Positions 1 through 11,826 of a DNA stretch of 64,000 nucleotides are shown here, one piece after another. A program made the position numbers and the translations under genes. Source of the DNA: Spirodela intermedia (lineage: Eukaryota > Streptophyta > Magnoliopsida > Alismatales > Araceae); contig LR746278.1 of assembly GCA_902729315.2 (NCBI GenBank), positions 575,501 through 639,500 of the forward strand. Reading direction: 5' to 3'. The notes below the pieces were generated by a model. That model was not told where the DNA came from. It was given only the letters and a program-made list of their open reading frames with translations, and searched no databases. Positions within the stretch are counted from its first letter, which is position 1. Every line of letters begins with the position of its first letter.

Positions 1-39
<39 letters not shown>
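1..39. repeat. (GA)n microsatellite
   Basis: A perfect GA dinucleotide run of about 19 units lies at the window edge. It sits about 50 bp beyond the 3' end of the minus-strand carboxypeptidase-like gene, in its probable 3' UTR or downstream flank. Confidence 0.95.
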
Positions 40-40
<1 letters not shown>

Positions 41-85
41 TCGTAGTCCGTTCGTATTAAAAATAGAGAAATACATAACCGCCCC

Positions 86-1498
86 CTAAAAAGAGGCATC
101 TTGATCTACGTGCTGCTGAGCCCACACATCTCCGAGGTGACGGCCCTTCCTTTGAGCACTGAACTGGCTATTCCCCATCACCCAGCCTTCGATCATCTGC
201 TGCGAGGTCATCCCCTGGTCTGCCGGAACCAGGTGACCGGCGCCGGCGACCACGACGTGGCTGAGCGTCCCGTACTTCTGCACGTAGCCCGCCAGGTCCC
301 CTCCCGCCACCCGCCACACCCTCCGCTCCGCCGCCAAGAAGCTCCGCAGTTCGGCCCACTGGGTCTTCTTCAGCCAGGCCTCCGTCGACAGGACCCCGTC
401 CCTGAGATCGAACAGCCCCTGGTACAGCAGCACCTTGACCTTCCCCTGTTGCAGCAGGCCTTCCACCGCTGCCTTCGCGCTTTTCATCACGTCCTCATGG
501 AAGGCCTCGGCGACGACGCCGCTGCACTCCTCCCAGGTGGCCCCCTCCGCCACGCCTAGCGCCGCCTTGACGTGCTCTTGGGCCAGGAATATGCCGACGA
601 GGTCCGTCGGGTAGGGCTTCTTCTTCGTGAGGTCGTAGAGGGTGGCGAGACCGGTCGAATCCTGCAGATATTTCAGGACCTCTTTCCTCGCGTCGTGGGC
701 CGCAGCCCACTTCTCCGCCACCGTTAGACTCACCGCCTCGCTCTGGAGCTTCTCGAGATGGGTCTTCTGCGGCTCGTTGATTAGGCCGGAGAAGAAGGCG
801 CTGTCGGCGTGGGTCGCCACCTGGGCGACGGGGTGGGTGAGACCATTCCCGATCGCAACGCCGGCGAGGTTGATCCGGCGGTCCGCGGCGGTGCGGGCGT
901 TCCGCTGCGAGATGTAGTAGCCGGCGGAGGGAACGTACTTCCCGGCGTAGCTCTCGCCGGTGAGGTAGAGGGGGCGGGATCGGAAGGAGGGATTGGAAGA
1001 GAAGAATCCTTGGAGGGCGATCCACAGGTGCTCAGAGACGGTGGTCTGGTTCCTAGGGATCTCTACCGGTGCAGCTGCGATGCTGAAGCCGGTCCCGATC
1101 GGGTTGTCCAGGAAGAGCAGGCCGAAGAGGCGGTTCCAGGAGTAAGGATTGGGGACCAGAAAGGGTCCAGTGGTGGAGTTGGCGACCAGCCAGGGGCCGA
1201 GCTCTAAGAAGTTGCCGACCATGGAGGAGCAGCCGGGGCCGCCCTGGAGCCAGACGAGGAGAGGGGTGCGGGGGAGGGGCACCTCCGGCTGCCGGGCCTC
1301 GTAGTAGGCGAAGTACATGGCGGAGCGGGAAGCGGCGCCGACGGGAAGGTAGCCGGAGAGAGTGGGAAGCGCATCGCTGGGAAAGAGGGGCGTAGAGCTT
1401 GGTGGCGGCGCCGCGGAGGAAGATGGGAAGACAAGGAAGAGGGAGGCGAGGTAGGTGGAGAGGAGGAGCAGGGTGGCGAAACGGGATGCTGCCTCCAT
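86..1498 (-). CDS. Serine carboxypeptidase-like protein (SCPL50-like), intronless
   Basis: Probable secreted or vacuolar alpha/beta-hydrolase of peptidase family S10 (SCPL), 470 aa from the ATG at 1498. An in-frame ATG at 1519 would add seven residues; the later start is preferred because it puts a hydrophobic signal peptide (LLLLSTYLASLFLVF) near the N-terminus. Visible motifs: the oxyanion-hole region WLQGGPGCSSM, the nucleophile motif GESYAGKY, the acid region LLYQGLFDLRDG and the histidine region GAGHLVPADQ, so the Ser-Asp-His triad is complete. Length and lack of introns match the plant SCPL50/51 branch. The substrate cannot be inferred: plant SCPLs include peptidases and acyltransferases. 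GC content is very high, and long antisense ORFs are shadows of it. No convincing TATA box was seen upstream. Confidence 0.93.
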   Translation of the reverse strand: MEAASRFATLLLLSTYLASLFLVFPSSSAAPPPSSTPLFPSDALPTLSGYLPVGAASRSAMYFAYYEARQPEVPLPRTPLLVWLQGGPGCSSMVGNFLELGPWLVANSTTGPFLVPNPYSWNRLFGLLFLDNPIGTGFSIAAAPVEIPRNQTTVSEHLWIALQGFFSSNPSFRSRPLYLTGESYAGKYVPSAGYYISQRNARTAADRRINLAGVAIGNGLTHPVAQVATHADSAFFSGLINEPQKTHLEKLQSEAVSLTVAEKWAAAHDARKEVLKYLQDSTGLATLYDLTKKKPYPTDLVGIFLAQEHVKAALGVAEGATWEECSGVVAEAFHEDVMKSAKAAVEGLLQQGKVKVLLYQGLFDLRDGVLSTEAWLKKTQWAELRSFLAAERRVWRVAGGDLAGYVQKYGTLSHVVVAGAGHLVPADQGMTSQQMIEGWVMGNSQFSAQRKGRHLGDVWAQQHVDQDASF

Positions 1499-2270
1499 TG
1501 TCGCAGAGTGAGGGATCACACTGACCTAGCTCGTTCGCCGAGTGAGGTCTAGCTCGTTAGACTAAGACGAGAGGTGAGCGTCGGGCCACGTGGACCTCTC
1601 TCTCTCTCTCTCTTTCTCTCTGTATCTCTCTCCCCGTGACGGAGACCACGACGAAGTCAGCGGCCCGGATAATCGAAGCCCGGCAGAAAAGGTCTGGATC
1701 TTCCGCGTACGATGGTCTGGATCTTCCGAATAAATTGCTCGAGCAGTCAACGGCAGAAAAGGTTGAATATTATCTAAACCCCTTCAAGATATTTATTTCC
1801 AAATTATTCGAGGATTTATTTTTGTATGTTAACATAGCCACGTGTTCTGCTTAAGAAAATGGCAAAAGATTGCCACTTTGTGAGAAATATAATATTCAAC
1901 AAATTGGGAAAATATATTGTCGTCGCGAAACCTATTTAACAAGATTAACAACTTGACATTTATATCAGGAAAATAATTGTTATAATCTTTTATGGATATA
2001 TGAGTATATTTATAGAAATAGGAGATTTTTATTTTTACAGAAAAAACTTGTCGGTGGGAGCATGAATTTGATATTTTAAGGAAAATTTTAAGATAAATTT
2101 GTTAATGGGAAAATAAATAAATTATGAAGATAATATATATATAGAAACTTTAGCTCTCAGTGAATATTTTGAAAAATTTATCTGTTGTTAATTTAATATC
2201 GGAAGAATTTGTCCGTTTGAAAGGTGCTTCCGTCGCCCTGATGCTCTCCCTCCATCAACACGGATAGAAT
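1499..2270. other. Intergenic spacer between divergent genes
   Basis: Divergent promoter region between the minus-strand SCPL gene and the plus-strand RimM-like gene. It starts GC-rich, has an imperfect CT tract at about 1596-1620 (the 5' leader side of the SCPL gene), and becomes strongly AT-rich from about 1760 to 2210. No gene was recognised. Confidence 0.7.
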
Positions 2271-2306
2271 TTGGCGGTTGTTCTCCAGAGTCCTGATCTG
2301 GAGAGG

Positions 2307-2740
2307 ATGCTGCTGTCCAACACTCTCGTGCGCCCATGGCCGAAACCGCTTCCGCTCGTTCGTCGCCGCCGTCCACCAGCCGGCAGCTTGTACCTCTTCT
2401 GTCGGAGCGAGAGCCCAGCTTCCCCTTCTTCGACGGTTCAGCGGTGGGGGTGGAGGCTTGTGGGTCGCAAGAACTTCCCCAGACGAGCCATTCCTCTCCC
2501 GGGCGGCCACGCCAACGGCCGTCTCTGCGGTTCGTCCGTTGCTTCGCTGCGCGTTCTTGCTTTCTGAAATAAGTTCTTCGAAGTTCTCTGTTTAGCTTTT
2601 ATCTTGTCTTTTCCCTTGCGGCGGCAGAGGTGGGATGCTATACTTTGGCCCATTCCGTTCGTGGTAGAAGTGAAGTAGGCGAGGAAGCCGAGGGTGGAGG
2701 GGAGGAAGAAGAAGGAGAAGAAGAAGAAGAGGAGGAGGAG

Positions 2741-2772
<32 letters not shown>

Positions 2773-5700
2773 GGAGGAAAAAGCAGAAGCATCTGAGTTC
2801 GTCGAGATAGGTTACATCAGTAGTGTTCACGGCCTCCAAGGGGAGGTCAGAGTCAAATCCGTTACAGCATTTCCAGAGCTTAGATTTGGCGAGGTATATC
2901 TCAAGGATCACCCTTGACCGCTCATTCTTTCTCCTCTGAGATTCTTAGGTTATTTCTTGATTCTCTTGTTGGTGTCTAATCTCCTTACATTCTCACTTCC
3001 TCTGTAGCCCGGAAGAAGATGGCTGAGGACGCGTATCTCTGGAAAAGATGACGTCCGGGCGATGGAGCTGACGTGGGGAAGAAGCCACTCTGGACAGAAG
3101 ACTTGGATCCTCAGCTTCAATGGGGTCGATACTGTTGAGGAGGTTGGTTGGTTATTTATTTTCTTCTTTTCTCGCCCATATAAATGCTTCTTTCCTGCCA
3201 ACGACTGTTCATATGGGCATCCTCATATCTTTATCATATTGTAACCCAGTAACTGATTGTTTCAATCTGCTGTGTCTGGATCTCCCTCAATTCCATCCGT
3301 GTGTACTTGGCCGCCACCTTGAATTGAGTTCTTTATTATCACGATAATTTCTCTACTTGCGTTGATATTCCGTTTGGCATGATTGTAATTTTCAAAAATT
3401 CCCACCTTCAATTTATCTCGCAATTGAATGAACTGTGCAACCAGAAGAAAGGACCATTGATATCTGAGGAAGATTGGTGATGTAGAGGGAATAGAAAATT
3501 TATAATTGGACTCTAATTCGTTATCCCCTCTGTGTCACTATCACGTTTAAGGTATGTCTAAAGGAAAGGGCTCATGTTCTTTTTTATTTTGGACATTTAT
3601 TTTCCTTCCTTTTTATTCCTCATATAATGCAGGCAAGGCAGCTTATTGGTTCTACGATTCTGGTGAAAGAAGGTGACAGACCGGAATTAGAGGAAGGGGA
3701 ATTCTACACTCCTGATCTTTATGGCATGAAGGTTATTCTTAAGGTGAAAGTTTGCTCTTTTCTTTGTCTTAATGCTGTTCCCATAGGAGAAACTTCGGGA
3801 AAGGGGATCAAAGATGTCAACTTTAATTAATTTCATATTTTGAAAGCTGTCTTTTTCTTCATATTGGCTTGCAGATGTGACTAAAATCTATGAATGCCGA
3901 TGTTTATGCAAGACTATCCCATCATGATTTAAATACATTAATTGCTCTACATGTAAATATATCCCACCTCCTTTTCCAGACTAATGTTGGATTTTTTTTT
4001 CTGTCTTGTGGAACGCTTAAAATCTCAACTTGATTAGAAATCATGTTTGCTCCTTTCGAGCTCTACATTGTTCTTTACAGAATTGACGCTATTTTTTTCT
4101 AATAATACAACATATATGAGGATTAATAACCCTTCTTTGTTTAGCTTCGGGCGTCATTATTCTTCATTTTTTCCCTCATTTTGGTCTCTTTTGAGTCTTC
4201 TCTGATTTTGTACGAAATATTGCTTTATAATATATTATTTTTTAACTCAGGAGACGGGTCAGGAAGTGGGGACTGTTGTCAATGTTGTTAACTATGGATC
4301 AAATGACCTATTGCAAGTGAGGCTCAATGAAACCAAGGGAAGTCATGATGGCAAAGGTTCTGCAGGCCCTCTGGTTTGGGTCCCCTTTGTCGAAGCTATT
4401 GTTCCTGATGTTGATATTGACAATAGAGAAATTTATATCACTCCTCCTAAAGGGCTTTTAGAGTTGAATATACGTTCTGATACGAGATCGAAGAAAGAAA
4501 GACGTCTGATGGTTTGGTCTGCTTCCTTGTAATAAATATCTTTTCTTCCTTTTTTCTTTTCATTCTGAAACATAACTTCTTTCTTGGTTTCTTTTGTCTG
4601 TTGTCTCTCTTGGTTTGTGGTCACTATTCCACAAACTATACTCTCCATTTTTCTATGCGTCTCAACATTTGTTTGCTGGGATTTACTATTATTAATTTTA
4701 TTTTGCTTATGTGCGCTTCTTGAGTCAAAGAAGAATAGCTTGGAAGACAGACTTAGAAGTAGTATTTGATACGGTTATAACCATAGCTTTCTTGTGAAAT
4801 ATAAAGTTCATTCATCTTGGCAAGTGTGCTTAATTTTCTGATATGATATTGCGAAAGGATCAGGGGCAAACTTTTCTTCCTTCCTTTTTTTTTTTTTTTT
4901 GGTATCCTCTAGAAAAGGCTATGATACTTTTTTTCGAGTGTGTCCATATTTATGGATTTTGCTCTCTGCTATGAGACAACGTAATTTTGTTGCTTTCTTC
5001 AGGAGAAGCAATCGTTTCCCCATTAAATCTTTGGTGTACGGAAATCAGTTCCTCCCATGAGCTACTTCCGTAGTCAAGCTATGTACTTACTGTGAAACAC
5101 TGATAAGTTTTGCATGCGTTTAGGATTATCCTTTGAATTTTTTGGAGTCGTAGCAGCAGGCTGTGTTGTCTTCTGTCCCCCAGATATTGCAAGCGACTTC
5201 TACAGCAGTTGCTATTTGCTTTTTTAAACATAGTTTCTGCAATATATTCCTTTTTGGTTATTGAAGCCGTTAACGTACATAAAATCTAACAATTCTGCTT
5301 ATTCTTTTGGTAGAGCAATTCTGTCAACTCATTCTTGTCTTACCTTATGTTGTTTGTTTGGTAATTATCATTTGAAATTGGCTCAGGAATGGAGGGAAAG
5401 AAAGAAGCTTCAACAAAATTTGAGCTCAGCAAAGAAGACGTTGGCCGAAATAGGCCAGGAACATGTTTTAAGGGGGTTCACTTTTGGCGGAAAGGATCAG
5501 AAGAGATTACTTGGAAAACAGATCGGAAATATCAATCTGAGGTTGTTTCAACATGCAATGGGAAACGTCAGCAAACCCTTTGAAAGGTGAAATGACGCTC
5601 GTCAAATTATAGTTTTTTTTTTTATCTCTTGATACCTCGTTCCCTCATCATGCCATCGTGGAGACATAGTTCACCTACTTGATTTCTTCCTTGGAGGCCC

Positions 5701-8700
5701 AAATGTTCATGTTTCCCAATATTTGTTTATCATCACATTTATTTGTGTGCCTTTCATTTTTCTCAGTATTTATTTTGCCGCAAGTAAGCAGCTTTATGGA
5801 AAGAGGTAAACATTGAGGTGATTTCACTACAGAGAAATATCTCTCCTACATATACGACAGTTGGGATAGTAGTTCCGTAGGTAGGATGATTAGGCCCGTA
5901 CAGCGGCCAGTAAAACATGTTTTCAAGTTGAAGCATACGAGCGTTGATGCTTCCCAACTCAATCGCTGGTGTAACGTAAGGCAAAGAAGCAGCTCAATCA
6001 TTGGACTTTGTAGATCGATGTGCTGCTTGGTCGTCAGATCTTGCATAAGGGGTTCAAATCTTCTTTATTTATCAGAGCTCCCTGAGTAGAATAACTACTA
6101 AAATATCCGAGTCTCATTAAAAACAGGATTGTTGCTAATGAAGATTGCAACTCGATTACCTTAGTGCAAAGCATTGCGATGGAGAGCTATCCACTGCATG
6201 GATAGTTTATGTACATTGCCAGGTCCAGAACAGCGCCAGCTTTGCAGCTTCCTTATATTGCTTCTTGATTCATCTCAACTTGGAAGATAGTCCGATAAGT
6301 ATTTTTTCCAACTTAGTTATGATTCTCCAATGGTGTTAGTCTCAACATTTAGGGGTTAAGATGTATGGATAATTGAGAGACTAACTTTGGACAGTTTAAT
6401 TTCTTGAAAAAATCTCACATACCTCTTTAAAACCAAATTCACTGTGCCTCCTAAGCTGCCATTTGTATCTTGAAACTCTTTGAATTTTGAAGACTATTTT
6501 TCCTCTTTTGCAACTGGGAACCAAAGGCTCAAGTAGTAATATTTTCAGGGTGAAGTCTTCCTTCGTTACTTTGGCTATCAAGCAATGTTGATTCTTTTGT
6601 GAGCATCCGACCCAAATTCAAGTGTCCTGTTTGCTTTCAAAAGTCCAATTTTCATCCTGTTCTAAAATTTAAGAAGGATGAGTCATATGCATTGCTAAGC
6701 TTTCATTGGATAACTATTTGAATTGTGCATAAATTAATCATTCACGTTTAATACACAACACCTGGGAGATGCTGTAAGAACACAACATTTTATGGATAAA
6801 TTGTTGCATTAATTGGGTAAAACGTTATTCTTCGGTTCACCTTCTCAACAACTGGAAATTACAGTCCACTAGTACCTAGTTTTTCTGCACTCGTAGGGTT
6901 TGAATCCAACCTTTGGCATACCATTCTAAATATCGCAAAATTTGGGCTTGTGTAGTGGAATTGCATTCTGCTGAAAAACTATTAGGCTGCTATATGTGAT
7001 TTTTAGTTTTCATTAATTCTTAGGAGTATTTTCTTAACCATCGTACTTAATACAAGGTTTTGTCAACTAAAGACTAAGTGGGAATTAATTCTGATCACAG
7101 GGTTAAACTTGCATCATTCTCCTTGTGATGATTCCGCAAGAGACAACTTTTTGGGCTCTTGGATAATGTAAATGGAGATTTTCATCTCAGCAGGACAATC
7201 ATAGGTCTCGGCATTGTGTTAACAGTAGGCTCATTAAAATTGATCTTTATTATTGTATTTTGCTCATAAGATTCAATTCGTCCCATCAGGTGTGGGATTA
7301 TTCTAGCCACACTCATGGTTTATTCAGGATAAACGGTTATAATTGTTTTTACCATCATCGATTGTAGGTATTGTCATGGAATATGAAGTATAGAGGGGTA
7401 TATCGCACCAGAAGTCATTAATTATATTGTGCTACATGAACCATGGAGTTCTACGAATTTGGATGATTATTTCACAGCGTGGTTCACGTTATGATCCGTT
7501 TTTTATGTGATGCTTGGCTTACTGTTGTTTCTTAACTTGCAGAAACAAAAAATATGCCAATTCAAGCACAATAGCGGAGAATGGCTGGGAAATATCTCAT
7601 TATTCATGCTATAGCTCGTCCGATTGTGATGAGAACAAAGATCTACAGGGACTTAGAGCAGATGGACTTCGTCTAATATCAGAGTCCAAAGTTGCCATTA
7701 TTTTAGTCCCAGAAAGTCAGAAGAATGAGAAGTGTCTACCTTCATTTTCTGAAGAAACCACATCTTATGTTTTGCAACTTAAGAATGCTCTTTCTGCTTA
7801 TAGAGGATTCGCTGAGGTTCACTCATTCTTTTTTCTTTTTCATGCTTTGCTCTTTTCTTTTCTCTTTCATCATCTTTTGTATCAACCTGAGAAAACAAGA
7901 AATCAGTTGCTTATTTAATGAAGATTTTTATTTGTGGGGGGAAAATGTTTGTCAAGGAGTTCATTTGTCATACAAGAAAGATAGATTTTATTAGTTTTAT
8001 ACAATTTTCTGAAGAAATTGGGAAAATAACACTTAAAATTAGAGTCCAAATGAGAGTGAAAGAAAATTAACCTTTTCACTCTTTAATAAAAACAGGAGAA
8101 GCTTTTTCTAAGATCTGATAGCTCCATTGATTGGCATCCATAAAATATGAGGTAGTCTGGAGGATTTTCCTCACTATTTTCAGCTTTGGACGAGAGGAAA
8201 TGGGACGGATCATCATCTTCACGACTGAAGTTATTTCTCTCTCAGCATATGATCGTTAGGTTCAGTTTCACCACAGTTTGCGTCAGTAGAAAGAAAAATA
8301 AATAAAGTAATGCAAAAGATGGCCCTGATTTATGTCCATCTCACGCCTTTTACTGTGCCCTATTATCAAATGTATGCCTGCCCTTTGCTCGTTTTCAAAT
8401 TGTTTTGCTCTTTTTCAAATTGTTCTTGTTGTGAGTATGCACTGCCTTACTGAAAGGTGTTCCACATACTTAACTAAATCACATCGATTCTTTTGTTTTT
8501 CTACTAACCCTGTTTTTTTCCTAAGCGGGAATCATGGGCTTTCGTTCCGTTTATTTTTGCATAGTTAGTATGCATGCATTGAACAAAATGGTTTTATTAT
8601 GTTGGTAGTCTGACGAGACTCTGATCTTGCGAGTAGGCCAATGAATGTGGATCTTCACCACCATTGACAATTCTCTCTCCAGCTCGTGATCTGAAGCCTT

Positions 8701-9782
8701 GTCAAGAGCTTTTATTGGGCCTAGATTACTTCGGCTTTGACAAAGAGAAGGTATGACTTGATTCCAAAATTTCATGAGAAATCATCTTTCTTGCTTGCAG
8801 CAGTCTTCCCTTGAAAATAGAAATCCCTTCTAGAAACCTATTTTAGTTGTCTTTCGTCTTCCCTTTCTGAAATTTGTGCCTGTATTTTTATAACCTTGGT
8901 GTCTAAATTCCTTTTAGGTCTGGCTTTTGGAGGAAGAGAAGCTACCTGTCGTGAACAGGGTGCAAAGTGATCAAGGCGGTCATAAGATCCTCTTAAGGTC
9001 GCCGTGGGAAATTATTGAGTCACCTGCGGGACCAGGAGCGATATTCTCTCCTCTCTCCTCTCACAAGATCGTAGATAATCTGAATGCAATGGGCGTGCAA
9101 TATGTGCAGGTGGAGGATCTATTAGAACCTATTTTTTTGTGGACAGATTTATTCTCTTGCCCTTGTTTTTGTTTCACCGTTTCTAGAAACTGTTTTTTCG
9201 GTTAGGTTTTACTAAACTTGGCATAGTTTTTTCAAACTTTATTATGCTAATTTTGTGGTAAAGTTTTAGTTAGGAGACACAGTGGTTGGAATAGGAAAAA
9301 AAATGTAGAATGTATGTCATTACCTGCCCCTATAAAGTATTGCATCATATTATTATCTTTGACTTGGTAGCTGAAATATAAATCCTAACTGGTTCCCAAA
9401 ATTGACTCTTGATATTATGGTTGGAATTTCGTAGGTATGCAGTCTGAGTCAAAGATGTGCTCCTGGGCATCTGTTGTTCCTGGGGTTGGTCAATGCACGC
9501 AAAGTCAACGTGGGGGTTAAGATCTTTAGTGATGCAGATGAAGATGATGATATCGACATGATTTTTTCTATGGAGTACTTGAACAAAGTGACCAAACAGA
9601 TGGATGAACTACCCCCGTTTTATGCTGTTCCGAAGCAAAATAGACATGTTGAGCTGGTTGAGAACAGCTGGGCTGATGTCGAACCCAGCGAACCCAACTC
9701 TTATCACCTCTATTGCCCCATTCATGATATTCTGAACTCTTGTTCTATGGATGATGTCGCTGTTTTGAAGATTGTTAATTAA
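2307..9782 (+). CDS. Plastid RimM-like protein fused to a UDPGP/nucleotidyltransferase-like domain (10 exons)
   Basis: RimM proteins assist 30S subunit maturation; the plant form is probably plastid. Proposed exons: 2307-2529, 2628-2893, 3008-3142, 3633-3743, 4251-4511, 5387-5586, 7543-7816, 8637-8750, 8918-9109, 9435-9782. Every junction is GT-AG and frame-consistent, giving 707 aa. Residues 1-75 are basic and Ser/Arg/Pro-rich, like a transit peptide. A near-pure Glu tract spans about 100-125. The RimM domain runs about 131-320 (FVEIGYISSVHGLQGEV, then the PRC-barrel part with GPLVWVPFVEAIVPDVD). A linker follows to about 400. The C-terminal half resembles UDP-sugar pyrophosphorylases (VWLLEEEKLPVV, SPWEIIESPAGPG, NSYHLYCPIHD). 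This fusion matches Arabidopsis At5g46420-type proteins. The first exon and start are the least certain part: an ATG at 2336 in another frame is possible. Intron 6 (5587-7542) is about 2 kb. Confidence 0.88.
2704..2781. repeat. Coding (GAA/GAG)n tract encoding poly-glutamate
   Basis: An uninterrupted GAA/GAG run inside exon 2 of the RimM-like gene encodes a poly-Glu stretch just before the RimM domain. Mixed GAA and GAG codons show it is not a pure microsatellite. Confidence 0.9.
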
Positions 9783-11558
9783 TCCTTCATGGCAGAGGGC
9801 TTACTTGGTTTTATTGAGACATTATCCCACATTTGGGAAGAAAAGCTACAGAAAGTGTCTCTATAGTTCTTGGGTCCTGCCCATTTTGGGTGCTTGGCAA
9901 AATTATTACTAAATCGGGAAATATTTTACTGTATGAATTTGATGGTTGGAGTTCTGACATCAGGTTCTTGCTATAGCTTTGTCTCCTAGTGCAGCATCCT
10001 GTATTTAGGCAGGAAACATGGAGAAAAAATATATCTTGATTTGGATACTATGGTGGGCTCTTGTTCCCTCCGGGTTCTTGTCGGCAATCTGTCTGAACTC
10101 TTATTTATTTCCTGTTGAAGGCCGTGATTTTCTTGCCGTCCTGCACTGCTGCCTTCGTCAGATGGGCATCCAGAAATCGTATCGCTTCCGCACGTGCTTA
10201 GGGCAGTCTCACTCCAACGGCAGACGATATCCGGCGGCCGTCGAGCAATGGCACATGGGTATGAGACAAACTCTCTCTCTTTCTTTCTCTCCTCTTTCTC
10301 TCTCAAAATGTATGTCTGTCTATGTCACTCCCCCTCGCTTGTGCAACGTTGATAAAGGGGGAAAAGGCTAGGAATTGATGCAGAGAGACGGACTATGTCT
10401 TTCTCTTATTTCTTCCATTTTAAATGGCATACTTACCATTTATGTAATGTTTAGCTCATTTAAATGGGAGATGCGAGTTTTTATCTCCCACGTGCAGATT
10501 TTCATCAACCGTCGATTACGATGATCAAACCCGCTGTCATGGATAAAAGTTACTAAACTGTTTTTCTTATAAAAAAAGGGGTACTTCTACGCCTTAATCA
10601 TATCGAAATCGTCAAGAGTGCATTGGTTTTCATGTTTAATAGGACCGTCATGGCATCTTTCCGGTGGATTACACCCGAGAAACTTGTCAAAAGGGAAGGC
10701 AACCCAGACATCGAAATTCTGGGTCATCTCTCCCTTCCCACCAACAGTGTGTTCTGTCCACTCTCAGAACCTTCATTTATCTCATGAATTTGAGCAGTAG
10801 AAATCATCCCTGTTACAGCTGTGAATAAAATATGAATTCTACGAAAGAAGACTCCACTTGCTTGACAGAAAAGCAAAAAAAGAGATCCAGCTGGAGGAGA
10901 CAACCTTGACAGCTATCGCTCACGGAGCACAGCCACAATCCCGAGGTAGCCGGAAGTGTTGGACGGGCATGCGAGATCACGGCCATTTTCCTGGATACCC
11001 ACGTCTGAAGACCTTATCTTCCGATTTACAGTTCTTTCTGGTTTTTCTGGATGATTGCAGGATCTTGGATTGCTCACCCAATGAATCGGGCTGTGTGAAA
11101 GGCGATTTCGATTCCCATCATCAGCCCATGTCAAATGGTTTTTTTTTTTGGGGGTTGATGAAGACGGCGATATATATGCATTATTGGGAAGAACCCCTCC
11201 GTCTCTGGTGAACGAATTTGGTTAGTAATCGTGAAGGTAAGAAAGAGATACATGATGGTTAGTCTGAGAGTTTGTAGCAGGGAAATAGGAAGAAATAGAC
11301 ACAATCTTTCCATTTATGGGCATGAAGTTAGATAGTGAACAGGTTAGAAGAAGTATGAAATGATGCTAATCCTAGGATCCCTCTCTAGTTCTCCTAAAAT
11401 TTCTTCTTCTCCTCGGTTACAACTCCGGAATAGGAGAAGAGCAACGGCTGAGAGCTTCAAGTATATGGACAGATAGCGCACATGGAACACAGTTTGGCGA
11501 TTTGGCCAGGAATAACAAGAAGAGAGTAAGTCGAGTGCCTGTTTCGGGGCCTGCGAGT
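9783..11558. other. Spacer downstream of the RimM-like gene
   Basis: The first ~200 bases are the probable 3' UTR. The rest is unremarkable mixed-composition DNA with a short CT-rich patch near 10270-10310. No ORF here shows a family signature and no RNA gene was recognised. Confidence 0.6.
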
Positions 11559-11699
11559 TCAGTCATGCCAGCAGAGGAGCATAACAACACAACGCCGGAT
11601 GATGTACAGCCTCGCCCGGTACTGCCTCATGGCACCGCTTAGGGCCCTCGTCGTCAGCCTCCTCTTGGGACCTTCCGGGGAGACACCGCTCGACTTCAT
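11559..11699 (-). CDS. DVL/RTFL (ROTUNDIFOLIA-like) small polypeptide
   Basis: Encodes a 46-aa peptide from the ATG at 11699. An in-frame ATG at 11765 would give 68 aa. The C-terminus carries the DVL/RTF core: [26 protein letters not shown] proteins are plant-specific, membrane-associated regulators of polar cell proliferation and organ shape. The shorter start is preferred because a paralogue at 18.2-18.35 kb begins at the equivalent Met and keeps a similar TATA-to-ATG distance (about 120 versus 132 bp). The N-terminal half is basic and Ser-rich, as usual, but shorter than in many members. Intronless, as the family usually is. Confidence is high because the core is distinctive. Confidence 0.85.
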   Translation of the reverse strand: MKSSGVSPEGPKRRLTTRALSGAMRQYRARLYIIRRCVVMLLCWHD

Positions 11700-11818
11700 C
11701 TTGGGATTGTAGGAGAAGAGATGAAAAACCACGATATCTGGTAATGCTTCGGGCTGAAGATACACCGGAGTAGTAGCAGCAGCCTGAGAAGGGAGGAGCT
11801 GATACGAGGACAGTCCAT

Positions 11819-11826
11819 TATTTATA
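11819..11826 (-). promoter_or_regulatory. TATA box of the first DVL gene
   Basis: TATAAATA on the minus strand (TATTTATA on plus), about 120 bp upstream of the preferred ATG. The paralogue has the same octamer in the same context (CATTATTTATA on plus) at a similar distance, which supports it as a retained core promoter element. Confidence 0.6.

Noticed and set aside
101-1434. Long plus-strand and alternative minus-frame ORFs over the SCPL gene
   Set aside because: They are high-GC shadows of the carboxypeptidase frame, with Pro/Arg-biased composition and no domains.
6030-6075. tRNA-like phrase GGGGTTCAAATC in a RimM intron
   Set aside because: No matching acceptor stem, D arm or anticodon arm could be folded around it.
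8097-8157. Possible extra RimM-gene exon between 7.8 and 8.6 kb
   Set aside because: It meets a stop in the required phase, and direct joining of 7816 to 8637 gives continuous family-like sequence.
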